Source: DAOTVC01 sp034437215 (GTDB taxonomy: Bacteria > Chloroflexota > Anaerolineae > B4-G1 > SLSP01). Taken from it: 35,307 bases of DNA. The notes under the pieces were generated by a model. That model was not told the DNA's origin and searched no databases. It worked only from the letters and a program-made list of their open reading frames with translations. A program made the position numbers and the translations under genes. Positions within the stretch are counted from its first letter, which is position 1, and each line of letters starts with the position of its first letter. Below are positions 7,975-15,815 of this stretch, in pieces. The stretch is from positions 1 to 35,307 of the forward strand of contig DAOTVC010000065.1 of NCBI GenBank assembly GCA_034437215.1, written 5' to 3'.

Positions 7975-8952
7975 ATGTCAAGCAGCGATCCTATCTATAT
8001 CGGCGTCGACCTGGGCGGGACCAACATCGAGGCAGCCGCCGTGCAGAACGGGAAGGTATTGAAGTCCAAGAAGAAGAAGACCCACGCCGACGAGGGGGTG
8101 GAGACGGTCATCGACCGCATCGAGGAGACGGTGCGCAAGCTCTTCGACAAGATGGATGCCGGGGCGTCGGACTTCGAGGCACTCTGCATCGGCGCACCGG
8201 GCGCCGTGGACACCACCACCGGCGTCATCCACGAGGCTCCGAACCTGAAGGGCTGGCAGGACGTGCCCCTCGGCGAGGATCTGGAGGCGCGGCTGGGACT
8301 GCCCGTGGTGGTCGACAACGACGTCAACGTCGGCGTGCTGGGGGAGTACGTCTACGGCGCCGGGCAGGGGTCGCTCCACATGGTCGGAATCTGGGTGGGC
8401 ACCGGCATCGGAGGCGGGATCATCGTCAACGGGCAGCCCGTCTACGGCTGGCGGGGCGCCGCCGGTGAGATCGGGCACATCGTGGTGAACCCCTATGGGC
8501 GGACCTGCGCCTGCGGGCGGGAGGGCTGCGTCGAGGCCTACGCCAGCAAGACGGCGATGCGGGCCATGATCGAGGAGCAGATGGCCCGCGGGCGGGAGAG
8601 CGTCATGCCCCGGATCATGGAGGAGAAGGAGAAGCGGCGCATGACGAGCAGCGTCATCGAGGACGCCCTGGAGGCGGAGGACGCCCTGATGATCGAGGCC
8701 GTCAAGACCGCCCAGTTCTACCTGGGCCTGCTCACCGCCAACCTGGTCAACATCCTGGATCCCCAGGTCATCGTCTTCGGGGGCGGGCTGGTGAAGCGGC
8801 TGGGCGAGTCCTTCCTCGAGCCCATCATCCTCACGGCCCAGAAGCACTACCTGCAGCAGGAGGACGCCGACCGCATCCGCATCGTCCCCTCGGTCCTGGG
8901 CGACGACGCGGGGCCGGTGGGCGCCGCCGTGGTCGCCTCCCGCCACGTGTAG
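7975..8952 (+). CDS. ROK-family sugar kinase (glucokinase-like)
   Basis: Phosphorylates a hexose, probably glucose, with ATP. The 325-residue protein has the ROK hallmarks: phosphate-1 motif DLGGTN (12-17), catalytic Asp116 in VDNDVN, the GTGIGGG phosphate-2 loop, and the zinc site made of His168 in GEIGHIV and CACGREGC (178-185). The absence of an N-terminal helix-turn-helix argues for kinase rather than ROK repressor. I chose the ATG at 7975, preceded by GGGGGGAG; a longer frame back to 7870 would read through the palindromic repeat. It may supply glucose phosphate from sugars released by other loci, but it is not in a sugar operon here. Confidence 0.9.
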   Translation: MSSSDPIYIGVDLGGTNIEAAAVQNGKVLKSKKKKTHADEGVETVIDRIEETVRKLFDKMDAGASDFEALCIGAPGAVDTTTGVIHEAPNLKGWQDVPLGEDLEARLGLPVVVDNDVNVGVLGEYVYGAGQGSLHMVGIWVGTGIGGGIIVNGQPVYGWRGAAGEIGHIVVNPYGRTCACGREGCVEAYASKTAMRAMIEEQMARGRESVMPRIMEEKEKRRMTSSVIEDALEAEDALMIEAVKTAQFYLGLLTANLVNILDPQVIVFGGGLVKRLGESFLEPIILTAQKHYLQQEDADRIRIVPSVLGDDAGPVGAAVVASRHV

Positions 8953-8980
8953 GATCTCTACCCGATGGGAAAGCTCCTAA

Positions 8981-9023
8981 GGTGAAACGTGAGGCGTAAA
9001 ACGTGATAGCCTCACGTTTTACG
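8981..9023. repeat. GTGAAACGTGA-type repeat, copy 2, with two alternative hairpins
   Basis: AAACGTGAGGC (8985-8995) can pair with GCCTCACGTTT (9009-9019). The overlapping CGTAAAACGTGA (8995-9006) can pair equally well with TCACGTTTTACG (9012-9023). The two pairings exclude each other because they share the right arm. The repeat begins 28 bases after the ROK kinase stop. Confidence 0.75.
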
Positions 9024-9052
9024 TTTCCGAACCCCAGATAGATGTCCCTCGC

Positions 9053-9080
9053 TTGCCATTATACTAACCCGTTTTATACT
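9053..9080 (+). promoter_or_regulatory. Promoter of the hydantoinase-like gene region
   Basis: TTGCCA (9053-9058) and TATACT (9075-9080) are 16 nt apart. The predicted start is near 9087, only about 20 nt before the ATG at 9110, which has GGAGAGAGAG in front of it. Confidence 0.6.
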
Positions 9081-9109
9081 GTAACTACTACCCACAATGG
9101 AGAGAGAGC

Positions 9110-9175
9110 ATGACGACAGAGAGCGTGACCCTACCCTGGGGCCGGGAGAGCCTCTCCCTTAGGAAGAAGCGCTGA
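9110..9175 (+). CDS. Short 21-codon reading frame ahead of the hydantoinase-like gene
   Basis: The ATG at 9110 has the best ribosome binding site in the region (GGAGAGAGAG) and lies just behind a good promoter, but its frame ends at TGA 9173-9175. That stop overlaps a CTG codon at 9172 in the frame of the hydantoinase-like protein (CTGA). It may be a leader peptide coupled to the main gene, or the true N-terminus separated by a frameshift or base-call error. The peptide is basic at its end (RKKR) and not recognisable. Confidence 0.4.
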   Translation: MTTESVTLPWGRESLSLRKKR

Positions 9176-10869
9176 GCGCGAACGCTGAGCTCCAACACCG
9201 GCTCCTCGTCGGCATCGACGTCGGCGGCACCTTCACCGACGCCGTCGTCGTGCGGGGGCGTGAGGTCCTCGCCACCGCGAAGGCCCTCACCGAGCCCGCG
9301 CACCTGGAGCGCTCCCTGCTGGGGGCGCTGGACGGCGTCCTCGGCGAGATCGAGCCGGCGGAGGTCGCCCGGGTGAGCCTCAGCACGACGCTCATCACCA
9401 ACCTCATCGCCCAGGGGCGGGTGCCGGAGGTGGCCCTGCTCCTCATCCCCGGCCCGGGGCGGAACCCCGCCGACTACCGCCTGCCCGCCAGGGTCTGGAC
9501 GGTGGGCGGCGCCGTCGACTTCCGCGGGCGGGTCACCGCGCCCCTCGACCGGGCCGAGGTCGACGAGGTGCTGGAGGAAATCCAGGGAGAGGGACTCGAA
9601 TACCTGGGGGTGGTGGGGAAGTTCTCCCCACGCAACCCCACCCACGAGCAACAGGTCGCCGCCTGGGCCGCCGAACGGGACGGGTGGCAGGTGAAGGCCG
9701 GGCACGGCGTCGCGGGGCAGCTCAACTTCCCCCGCCGGGCCGCCGCCACGGCCCTGACCCTGGCCGTCGAGCGGCCCTACCGCGCCTTCTTCGCGGAGCT
9801 GCGCGCCGCCCTCCAGGCGCGCGGGCTCGACTGCCCCCTCGTCGTGCTCAAGGCCGACGGCGGCACCCTCCCCCTGGAGGTCGCGGAGCACGAACCGCTG
9901 CACTCCATCTTCTCGGGGCCCGCCGCCAGCACCATGGGGGCGCTGGCCCTGCGCCCGCCCGGCGCCACCTCCGTCGTCGTCGACGTGGGGGGCACCACCA
10001 CCGACCTGGCCCTCGTCCTCGACGGCGAGCCCGTCTACGCCTCGAAGGGCGCCGAACTGGAGGGCTACCCCCTCCCCGTCCGCGCCTTCGCCGTGCGCTC
10101 CCTGCCCGTCGGCGGCGACGGCACCCTCGCCCTCGAGGAGGGGCAGCCCGTGCTCCTCGCCACGCGCGCGGGGGTCGCCGCCTCCCTGGGCGGCCCCGCC
10201 CCCACCCTCACCGACGCCCTCCGTCTCCTGGGCCACTCCGACGTGGGCGATCCCGCTCGCGCCCGGGAGGCCCTCGCCACGCTGGGCGAGCCGGAGGCGG
10301 TGGCCCGCACCGTCGTCGATCAGGCCCTCGCGCGCATCCACGCGGGCATCGAGGCCATGTTCGAATCCTGGCGCCGCGAGCCCGTCTACCGCCTCTGGCA
10401 GCTGCGGCGGAAGACGGAACGCCGGCCCGACGTCGTGGTGGGCCTGGGGGCGGCCGGCGGCGCGCTGGTCCCCCTGCTGGGAGCACGGATGGAGGCGGAG
10501 GTCATCGTCCCGCCCTACGCGCCCGTCGCCAACGCCCTGGGCGCCGCCGTGGCCCGCACCACCTACACCACCACGCTCCGCGTCGACACGGAGCAGCGCA
10601 TTCTGGAGGTGCTGGAGGCGGGCAGGACGGAGCCGCTGCCGGCGGGACGCTACACGCTGGAGGACGTCCGCGAGCTGGCACGCTCGTGGATGGCCCGGCG
10701 GGGCGAGGCCCTGGGGATCGAGGCCCCCCTCGTCGACGCCGTGGAGGTACTCGCCGAGCAGTTCAACGTCGTCGAGGGGTGGCGGACGGTGGGGCGCATC
10801 TTCGACGTGCGCTGGGAGCGTCCCGCCGGGCTGGTGCAGGCCTGGCGCGAGGAGCGCAATGCGGAGTAG
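9172..10869 (+). CDS. Hydantoinase/oxoprolinase-family protein (HyuA-like)
   Basis: Family members are ATP-dependent hydrolases of the actin-like ATPase fold that open cyclic amides such as 5-oxoproline or hydantoins. The N-terminal phosphate motif is GIDVGGTFTDAVVV and a second ATPase motif, VVVDVGGTTTDLALV, lies mid-protein; GLGAAGGALVP follows near the C-terminal third. At roughly 565 residues it is shorter than typical HyuA (about 650-700). No HyuB-type partner is adjacent, so the substrate is unknown. The start is unclear: the first ATG/GTG/TTG in frame after the TAG at 9160 is GTG 9250, which would remove the essential DVGGTFTD motif. I therefore extend to CTG 9172, which overlaps the stop of the preceding short frame. 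Confidence 0.78.
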   Translation: MSANAELQHRLLVGIDVGGTFTDAVVVRGREVLATAKALTEPAHLERSLLGALDGVLGEIEPAEVARVSLSTTLITNLIAQGRVPEVALLLIPGPGRNPADYRLPARVWTVGGAVDFRGRVTAPLDRAEVDEVLEEIQGEGLEYLGVVGKFSPRNPTHEQQVAAWAAERDGWQVKAGHGVAGQLNFPRRAAATALTLAVERPYRAFFAELRAALQARGLDCPLVVLKADGGTLPLEVAEHEPLHSIFSGPAASTMGALALRPPGATSVVVDVGGTTTDLALVLDGEPVYASKGAELEGYPLPVRAFAVRSLPVGGDGTLALEEGQPVLLATRAGVAASLGGPAPTLTDALRLLGHSDVGDPARAREALATLGEPEAVARTVVDQALARIHAGIEAMFESWRREPVYRLWQLRRKTERRPDVVVGLGAAGGALVPLLGARMEAEVIVPPYAPVANALGAAVARTTYTTTLRVDTEQRILEVLEAGRTEPLPAGRYTLEDVRELARSWMARRGEALGIEAPLVDAVEVLAEQFNVVEGWRTVGRIFDVRWERPAGLVQAWREERNAE

Positions 10870-12274
10870 AGAGGTGATCGGCATGCAGGCGGAGCTCGGC
10901 ACCGTGCTGCGCTCCTGGCGTACGCGCACCCTGAACATCCTGGCTGCCGTGCTGGCGGTCGTCGCCGTCCCCGCCGTCGTCGCCTCCCTCGTCCCGGTCT
11001 ACGGCACCCCCTACCTCACCTTCTGGCTCTCGATTTACGGAGGCGCCTATCTGATCATCCTGGCCCTGGCCCTCCTGCGCCGCCTCGACAATCGCATCCG
11101 CGGCTGGGTGCTCCTCTCCCTGGGTTACTTCATGGGCGTCCTGGCCCTCTGGCAGGGAGGGCTGTGGGCCAGCGGGCGGCTCTACCTCTTCTTCCTGCCC
11201 ATCGTGGCCCTGGTGCTCATCGACCTGCGGTCGAGCCTCGTCATGGCGGGGATCAGCCTCCTGACCTTCGCCCTCCTTCCCTACGTGGTAGAGATCCGGC
11301 AGGTGGTGTCCGCACCGCCCTCCATCTGGCTGGGCGCCGTGGCGACCTTCGCCATGCTCCTATCCGCGGTGATGGCCCTCCTGCAGAGCTTCTACAGCTT
11401 CCTGCTGAGCACCCTCGAGGCCGAGCGGGAGGCGAAGGGGGAGCTGGCCCTGGCGAACGCCCGTCTGGAGGAGTACAGCCGCACCCTCGAGGAGAAGGTC
11501 GCCCAACGCACCCAGGAGCTGACGGGGGCCAACCGGCAGCTGCAGCAGTACACCCAAGAGCTCGAGGCCCAGAACGCGGAGCTGGACGCCTTCGCTCACA
11601 CCGTCGCTCACGATCTGAAGTCACCGCTGACCTCGTTGGTGGGCTTCAGCAACCTCCTGGAGCAGCGATACGCGCGCCTGGAGCCCGAACAGATCGAGCA
11701 GAGCGTGCAGGTCATCGCCCAGAACGGGCGGCGGATGACCAACATCATCGACGAGCTACTCCTCCTCGCCAGCGTGCGCAAGGTGGAGGAGGTAGAGATC
11801 CGGCCGGTGGAGATGGCGCCCGTCGTCGTCGAGGCACAGGCGCGCCTCGTGACCCTCATCGAGGCCCAAAAGGCCCGGATCGTTGTTCCGGAGCGCTGGC
11901 CCGTGGCCCTGGGCTACGCTCCCTGGGTGGAGGAGGTCTGGACCAACTACATCAGCAACGCCGTCAAGTACGGCGGGGCGCCCGAGAGGGAGATCCCGCC
12001 CCAGGTGGAGTTGGGCTACGCGAGGGCCTCGGGCAACGGGCACGTGCGCTTCTGGGTGCGCGACAACGGCCCGGGCCTGAGCGCGGCGGAGCAGGAACGC
12101 CTCTTCACCGAGTTCACCCGCCTGCACCAGGTGCGCGCCGAAGGACACGGGCTGGGGCTCTCCATCGTCCAGCGCATCGTCTCCAAGCTGGGCGGCGAGG
12201 TCGGCGTGGAGAGCGCCCGGGGAGAGGGCAGCACCTTCTGGTTCACCCTGCCGGCGGATGAAGCGGCGGGCTAG
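10859..12274 (+). CDS. Membrane sensor histidine kinase
   Basis: The N-terminal 185 residues hold about six membrane helices with short loops, so the signal is probably sensed in or near the membrane. A coiled coil (about 185-245, LEEYSRTLEEKVAQRTQEL) leads to the dimerisation/phosphoacceptor helix with His251 in AHDLKSPLTSL. The ATP-binding domain has the N box NYISNAVKYGG, DNGPGLS and GHGLGLSIVQRI. The 471 residues are normal for the class. The ATG at 10859 overlaps the end of the hydantoinase-like gene and has GGAG in front of it; ATG 10883 behind AGAGGTGA is an alternative. No response regulator gene is adjacent, so it is an orphan kinase, probably translationally coupled to the upstream gene. 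Confidence 0.92.
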   Translation: MRSREVIGMQAELGTVLRSWRTRTLNILAAVLAVVAVPAVVASLVPVYGTPYLTFWLSIYGGAYLIILALALLRRLDNRIRGWVLLSLGYFMGVLALWQGGLWASGRLYLFFLPIVALVLIDLRSSLVMAGISLLTFALLPYVVEIRQVVSAPPSIWLGAVATFAMLLSAVMALLQSFYSFLLSTLEAEREAKGELALANARLEEYSRTLEEKVAQRTQELTGANRQLQQYTQELEAQNAELDAFAHTVAHDLKSPLTSLVGFSNLLEQRYARLEPEQIEQSVQVIAQNGRRMTNIIDELLLLASVRKVEEVEIRPVEMAPVVVEAQARLVTLIEAQKARIVVPERWPVALGYAPWVEEVWTNYISNAVKYGGAPEREIPPQVELGYARASGNGHVRFWVRDNGPGLSAAEQERLFTEFTRLHQVRAEGHGLGLSIVQRIVSKLGGEVGVESARGEGSTFWFTLPADEAAG

Positions 12275-12282
12275 GCCCCTAA

Positions 12283-12956
12283 TTAGCCCTCCTTCGCCAC
12301 CTCAGGCAGCCGGTAGATGAAGGGGAGACCGAGGAGCGTCGCCCCGGCGCTCACGGCAAAGGCCGCACGAATCCCCACCCTATCCCCCAGCAACCCCACC
12401 CCGTAGACGACGAGGGCGCGGATGACGAAACTCGTGCCCATGTAGAGGCTGTTGGCCAGGGCGCGGTTCTCGGGATAGCTCTCCTGGACGAAGGCCATGA
12501 GGACGGGCGTCACCGAGAGGGAGGCGAAGCCCAGCGGCAGGAGGAGGGGCACCCGCGTCCACCCCGCGAGGGAGAGAAAGGCGAACATCAGAAGCGCTGT
12601 AGTCGAAAGGGCCAACCCCAGCACCGCCAGGAAGCCGTAGGCGGGCGCCACCCCCAGGAGGCTCATGGCGATGGCGATGACGGCAGGCGCCAGGGCGACG
12701 AGAAGGCGTCCCCAGCGCTCTCCCAGGTGTCCGATGAGCGGTTGCAGGAGCGAGGGACCCTGAAGAAAGCTCGTCAAAAGCCCCCCAGGGCGGTGGAGAA
12801 GGCCAGCCTCTCCATCAGTGCCGGAAGGAGAGGGGGCAGGAGGGCCGTGTAGGTGTCGTGGATCCAGTGCGCGCCCGCGATGGCGGTGACGTCTCCGGTA
12901 CGGAAGCTACACCCGGATGTGGAAAGATCGGCGGTCGGTGACGTAGGGGAGGACAT
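12283..12956 (-). pseudogene. MFS transporter remnant (fosmidomycin-resistance-like), frameshifted and internally deleted
   Basis: The first frame (12956 down to 12774) encodes HWIHDTYTALLPPLLPALMERL and STALGG, the first membrane helix of Fsr-type major facilitator proteins, then stops. The reading continues in another frame from 12777 as TSFLQGPSLLQPLIGHLGERWGR, the expected second helix. One missing base in the GGGGGGCTTTTG stretch near 12775-12785 explains the switch. The rest is only 164 residues. After about the fourth helix it jumps to C-terminal-half sequence (VMAFVQESYPENRALANSLYMG, then GLLGDRVGIRAAF), so the middle helices are gone. A working 12-helix carrier of about 400 residues cannot be made. 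Confidence 0.78.
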
Positions 12957-12985
12957 GGTGGAAGGAGGAGGCGGTGAAGCCGCCC

Positions 12986-13621
12986 CTACCCCTCCTCGGG
13001 AAGGGTGCCGAAGGCGCGATCCCAGAGTTTGGTGGTGATCCCGAAGCGCTGACCGGGCGTCGCGCCGTGGTGGCGCATGTGGTGGCGGCGCACCCGCTGC
13101 AGATACACCCCCCGGACGTGGAAATGGTGGGTGCTGTAGTGGAGCATATCGTAGGCCAGGTAGCCGGAGACGAAGCCCGAGAAGAGGGGGGCGACCCAGT
13201 GGCCTCGCCCCAGGAGCCCGCCCAGCAGCCCCCGAAAGGCGGCGTAGAAGAGGAGCGCCAGGGGAATGCTCACGGCGGGGGGCATCACGAGACGGCTCTT
13301 GCTCATGGGTTGGGCGTGGTGCACCCCGTGGAAGAGAAAGGAGAGGCGCTCCTGCCAGGGCGTGCGCGGCTGAAAGTGGAAGATAAAACGGTGGAGGCTG
13401 TACTCCGCCAGGGTCCAGACGAAGAGCCCCACGCCGAAGGCGAGGGGAATGTGGAGGGCGGACAGACCTGCCGGACGCGTGGCGATCGCACGGTAGAGGA
13501 AGTAGCCGGCAACGGGCAACCAGATCGCCAGGACGACGGCGGGGTGGATGTGGGTAAAGAACTCCAGAAAGTCCGATTCGAAGAGCCGCAAGGGCTCCTC
13601 ACTGCTGCGCACCTTGCCCAT
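12986..13621 (-). CDS. Fatty-acid-hydroxylase/sterol-desaturase superfamily membrane protein
   Basis: Di-iron membrane oxygenase fold that hydroxylates or desaturates lipids. The 211 residues carry the full set of histidine clusters: HRFIFH (77-82), HGVHH (98-102), HYSTHH (161-166) and RRHHMRHH (179-185). Hydrophobic segments near 28-45, 57-73 and 117-137 and 143-160 form the membrane core. The size and the HRFIFH/HGVHH spacing resemble the C-terminal domain of fatty acid 2-hydroxylase (Scs7/FA2H) without its cytochrome b5 domain. No ferredoxin or reductase gene is adjacent. The substrate is inferred to be a fatty acyl or similar lipid. Confidence 0.88.
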   Translation of the reverse strand: MGKVRSSEEPLRLFESDFLEFFTHIHPAVVLAIWLPVAGYFLYRAIATRPAGLSALHIPLAFGVGLFVWTLAEYSLHRFIFHFQPRTPWQERLSFLFHGVHHAQPMSKSRLVMPPAVSIPLALLFYAAFRGLLGGLLGRGHWVAPLFSGFVSGYLAYDMLHYSTHHFHVRGVYLQRVRRHHMRHHGATPGQRFGITTKLWDRAFGTLPEEG

Positions 13622-13705
13622 CGTAGCACCTCCAAGTTATCGTGTCACGACAGATTCTACGTCGCGAGACGTGGGAAGTAAAGTGGGGAATTAGATACCT
13701 ATCAC

Positions 13706-13867
13706 TTGACTCTGCTGAAAAAAGCCTTTTTACCACAGAGAGCACGGAGATTTTTTAAATTGGTCTTCATAAAATCAGGTAAAAGAGCGCTTTTTATAAA
13801 GATATTTCACTATCTCCTTGGTTTTCTCGGTGTTCTCCGTGTTGGAAGGAGTTTTTTCAGGGCAGTC
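13706..13867 (+). mobile_element. MITE-like palindromic element, copy R1 (162 bp)
   Basis: The sequence begins TTGACTCTGCTGAAAAAA and ends TTTTTTCAGGGCAGTC, so its ends are imperfect terminal inverted repeats. Inside, ACCACAGAGAGCACGGAGA is mirrored by TCTCGGTGTTCTCCGTGT. The core is AT-rich, unlike the genes around it. A nearly identical 162-bp copy lies in inverted orientation at 18555-18716. It codes for no transposase. A short open frame through it is a by-product of the repeat. Confidence 0.82.
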
Positions 13868-14034
13868 ATGGCTCCCCTGAAAAAAGATCTCTTACCACGG
13901 AGATCACGGAGATTTTTGATGTTGAACTTTATAAAATGTAACTTTCGGTTTAACTTTAATAATAATCTCTGTGTTTTTCTCAGTGTTCTCTGTGTCCTCC
14001 GTGGTGAAATAGAGTTCTTTCAGGAGAGTCAGTC
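13868..14034 (+). mobile_element. MITE-like palindromic element, diverged copy R2
   Basis: This element directly abuts R1. Its ends, GCTCCCCTGAAAAAAGAT and the complement of the final TCTTTCAGGAGAGTC, are inverted, and ACCACGGAGATCACGGAGA is mirrored by TCTGTGTCCTCCGTGGTG near the right end. The CCACGGAG...CTCCGTGG terminal design is shared with R1, but the core has diverged. Together R1 and R2 fill most of the 460-base gap between the hydroxylase and the LCP gene. Confidence 0.7.
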
Positions 14035-14084
14035 ATAAGATGGGCAAAAGTGATAGGTGGCTGGAGTGGGGAATAGACGATTTC

Positions 14085-15575
14085 CTAGCGGCAGGGATTG
14101 TAGTCCTCGCCGAGGATGAGGCGCAGCTTCACCTGGCGCGAGGCGTCCTCCTGCACGAGGGTGTTAACCGCGCCCACGCGGAAGAGGGACTGGAGGAGCG
14201 AGAGACCGCTGCCCTTCGGCGTGCTGCCGTAAAAGACGATCTGCGTCTCGGCGTAGTCCCGCCGGTCGGGCTCCCCGACGTAGGGGGCGAAGCCCCAGTG
14301 GGCCAACCGGTCGGCAGCCAGCAGATCCCAATCCTCGTGGGCGGTGCCGTTCCAGACCTCGATGGGGATGAGCGCCTGGGAGGCGCGGCTGGAGGCGGGC
14401 TTCGCCAGGACGCTCTGGATGACCGGCTCGATCTCGGGCCAGCGTGGCAGGAAGACACTGCCCCCGTAGGGGGTCACGTGGGAGGAGACCTGACCCCAGC
14501 CGATGTTGTAGCGACTCACGTCCGCCGCCTCCAGCCGCGCCCCGACCATCGCCAGCGAGAGGATGTTCCCCACCCCCATGTCCGTCTCGAAGAGGTGGCT
14601 CCACTGGTCGTAGAGAGAGGGAGCGGCCTCGAAGAGGTTGGCCTCCTTCCCCTTGTCCCACATGGCCTCAAGCACCTGCTGCTGCCGAGCCTCCCGGGAG
14701 AAGACGCTCGTCGTCTTCCGCGACCGGGAGTACCAGAGGGCCAGCTCGCCGTCCATGTGCTGGACGCCGGGCTCCAGCACCAACCAGGGGTAGTCACCGT
14801 TCTCGTCGGGATAGGGCCAGTAATCCTCCAGCCGGCAGTGCACGGGGACGTCGATCCCCCCCAGGGCGTCAACGAGGCCGATGAGCCCGTCGAAGTCGAC
14901 CATCACGTAGTAGTCCGCCGTGATCCCCAGATTGTAGAGCAGGCTCTGGTTGAAGAGGCCAAAGCCGCCGCCCTCCGTCTGGTGGATGTCCCCGTACATG
15001 TCCGCGAAGTTGATGCGGCTCATCCAGAAGTTGGGTATGTAGACGTAGAGGTCCCGGGGAATGGAGAGCATGGCTACCGAGGGCACGTCGGGGTAGATGA
15101 CGATGTACTGGATGGCATCGGTGTGCCAGTCGTTCCAGTCGGGACGTCGATCGCTGCCCAGAAGGAGGACGGTGATGGCGTCCTCACGGATGGGCAGGCG
15201 GGGCACGGGCGTCGGGATGGGTACCGTTGCCGAGGGATGGGGCGTGACGGTGATCTCTACAGGGGCCAGCGTCGGGCGCAGGGGGTTCAGAGGCGCGGGA
15301 ATCACGGTGGGGGTAAGCGTAGGTTCGGGCGTCGGCGTGCGGGTGGGAGCGGGCGTCCAGGTGGGTGTAGGTGTCCAGGTCGGGGGCAGCGTCTCCGTCG
15401 GTGCGGGCGTCGGCGTGGGAGTAAGGGTGTGCGTCGCTGTCGGCAGGAGAGCCGCAAAGTCCACCGTTGGCGTAGGGGCGGTGAAGACACAGGAGAGCTG
15501 GTAGAGCATCAACACCCCTACTAACAGTATGTTCAATAAGAGCAGTGCCAGGATACGAAAGCGTTGGTTGTTCAT
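14085..15575 (-). CDS. LytR-CpsA-Psr (LCP) family cell-envelope protein
   Basis: LCP proteins transfer glycopolymers from lipid carriers onto the cell wall or envelope. The 496-residue product has one N-terminal membrane helix (about 8-27), then a long Thr/Pro-rich linker (33-130) that would project the catalytic part outward. The LCP domain follows: ITVLLLGSDRR, SIPRDLYVYIP (171-181), and Arg/Asp residues in WYSRSRKTTSVFSREARQQQ. A C-terminal LytR_C domain starts near PIEVWNGTAHEDWD. I chose the ATG at 15573-15575, where the membrane anchor begins; a longer frame reaching 15815 crosses the promoter. It is divergent from the GNAT gene and has its own TATAAT promoter. Confidence 0.92.
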   Translation of the reverse strand: MNNQRFRILALLLLNILLVGVLMLYQLSCVFTAPTPTVDFAALLPTATHTLTPTPTPAPTETLPPTWTPTPTWTPAPTRTPTPEPTLTPTVIPAPLNPLRPTLAPVEITVTPHPSATVPIPTPVPRLPIREDAITVLLLGSDRRPDWNDWHTDAIQYIVIYPDVPSVAMLSIPRDLYVYIPNFWMSRINFADMYGDIHQTEGGGFGLFNQSLLYNLGITADYYVMVDFDGLIGLVDALGGIDVPVHCRLEDYWPYPDENGDYPWLVLEPGVQHMDGELALWYSRSRKTTSVFSREARQQQVLEAMWDKGKEANLFEAAPSLYDQWSHLFETDMGVGNILSLAMVGARLEAADVSRYNIGWGQVSSHVTPYGGSVFLPRWPEIEPVIQSVLAKPASSRASQALIPIEVWNGTAHEDWDLLAADRLAHWGFAPYVGEPDRRDYAETQIVFYGSTPKGSGLSLLQSLFRVGAVNTLVQEDASRQVKLRLILGEDYNPCR

Positions 15576-15674
15576 AACCCTCGAGAGCGTGTAGCCGGTT
15601 AGCAGCAGGCCGAAGCCAGGTTCTGGAGTTCCGGAGATAAGATGGCCATCTCCGAATATCTTCCGCTTGCCTCT

Positions 15675-15703
15675 ATTATAATCAGCTCCTTCAATCTCAA
15701 CAA
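15675..15703 (-). promoter_or_regulatory. Promoter of the LCP gene
   Basis: On the minus strand TTGTTG (15698-15703) and a perfect TATAAT (15675-15680) are 17 nt apart. The untranslated leader would be roughly 90 nt. Confidence 0.6.
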
Positions 15704-15735
15704 GAAAGCGAGCTGCACGCGCCAGGTTGAGATTG
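15692..15735. promoter_or_regulatory. 10-bp inverted repeat between divergent LCP and GNAT promoters
   Basis: CAATCTCAAC (15692-15701) and GTTGAGATTG (15726-15735) are perfect complements 24 nt apart. The left arm covers the -35 box of the LCP promoter; the right arm lies upstream of the GNAT promoter. It could be a two-site operator or a hairpin. Confidence 0.5.
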
Positions 15736-15767
15736 CGATGCCGGCGCGACTTTAGAAGAGGGTAGAG

Positions 15768-15773
15768 TATAAT
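15768..15773 (+). promoter_or_regulatory. -10 box for the GNAT gene
   Basis: A perfect TATAAT stands 42 bases before the ATG at 15816. There is no good -35 box at 16-18 nt, so it would need an activator or be weak. Confidence 0.45.
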
Positions 15774-15815
15774 GGAGAGGTCGTTCCCAAAGCAGATACG
15801 TAAGTAGGAGATCAC

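Noticed and set aside
9088..10938. Minus-strand open frame of 616 codons
   Set aside because: It is antisense to the hydantoinase-like gene, with biased composition and no recognisable domain.
13706..14038. Open frame of 110 codons, with a matching one at 18534-18749
   Set aside because: Both frames are read-outs of the MITE-like repeats; the protein similarity simply reflects the DNA repeat.
14040..15524. Plus-strand open frame of 494 codons
   Set aside because: It mirrors the LCP gene; the minus strand has the LCP domain, membrane anchor and promoter.
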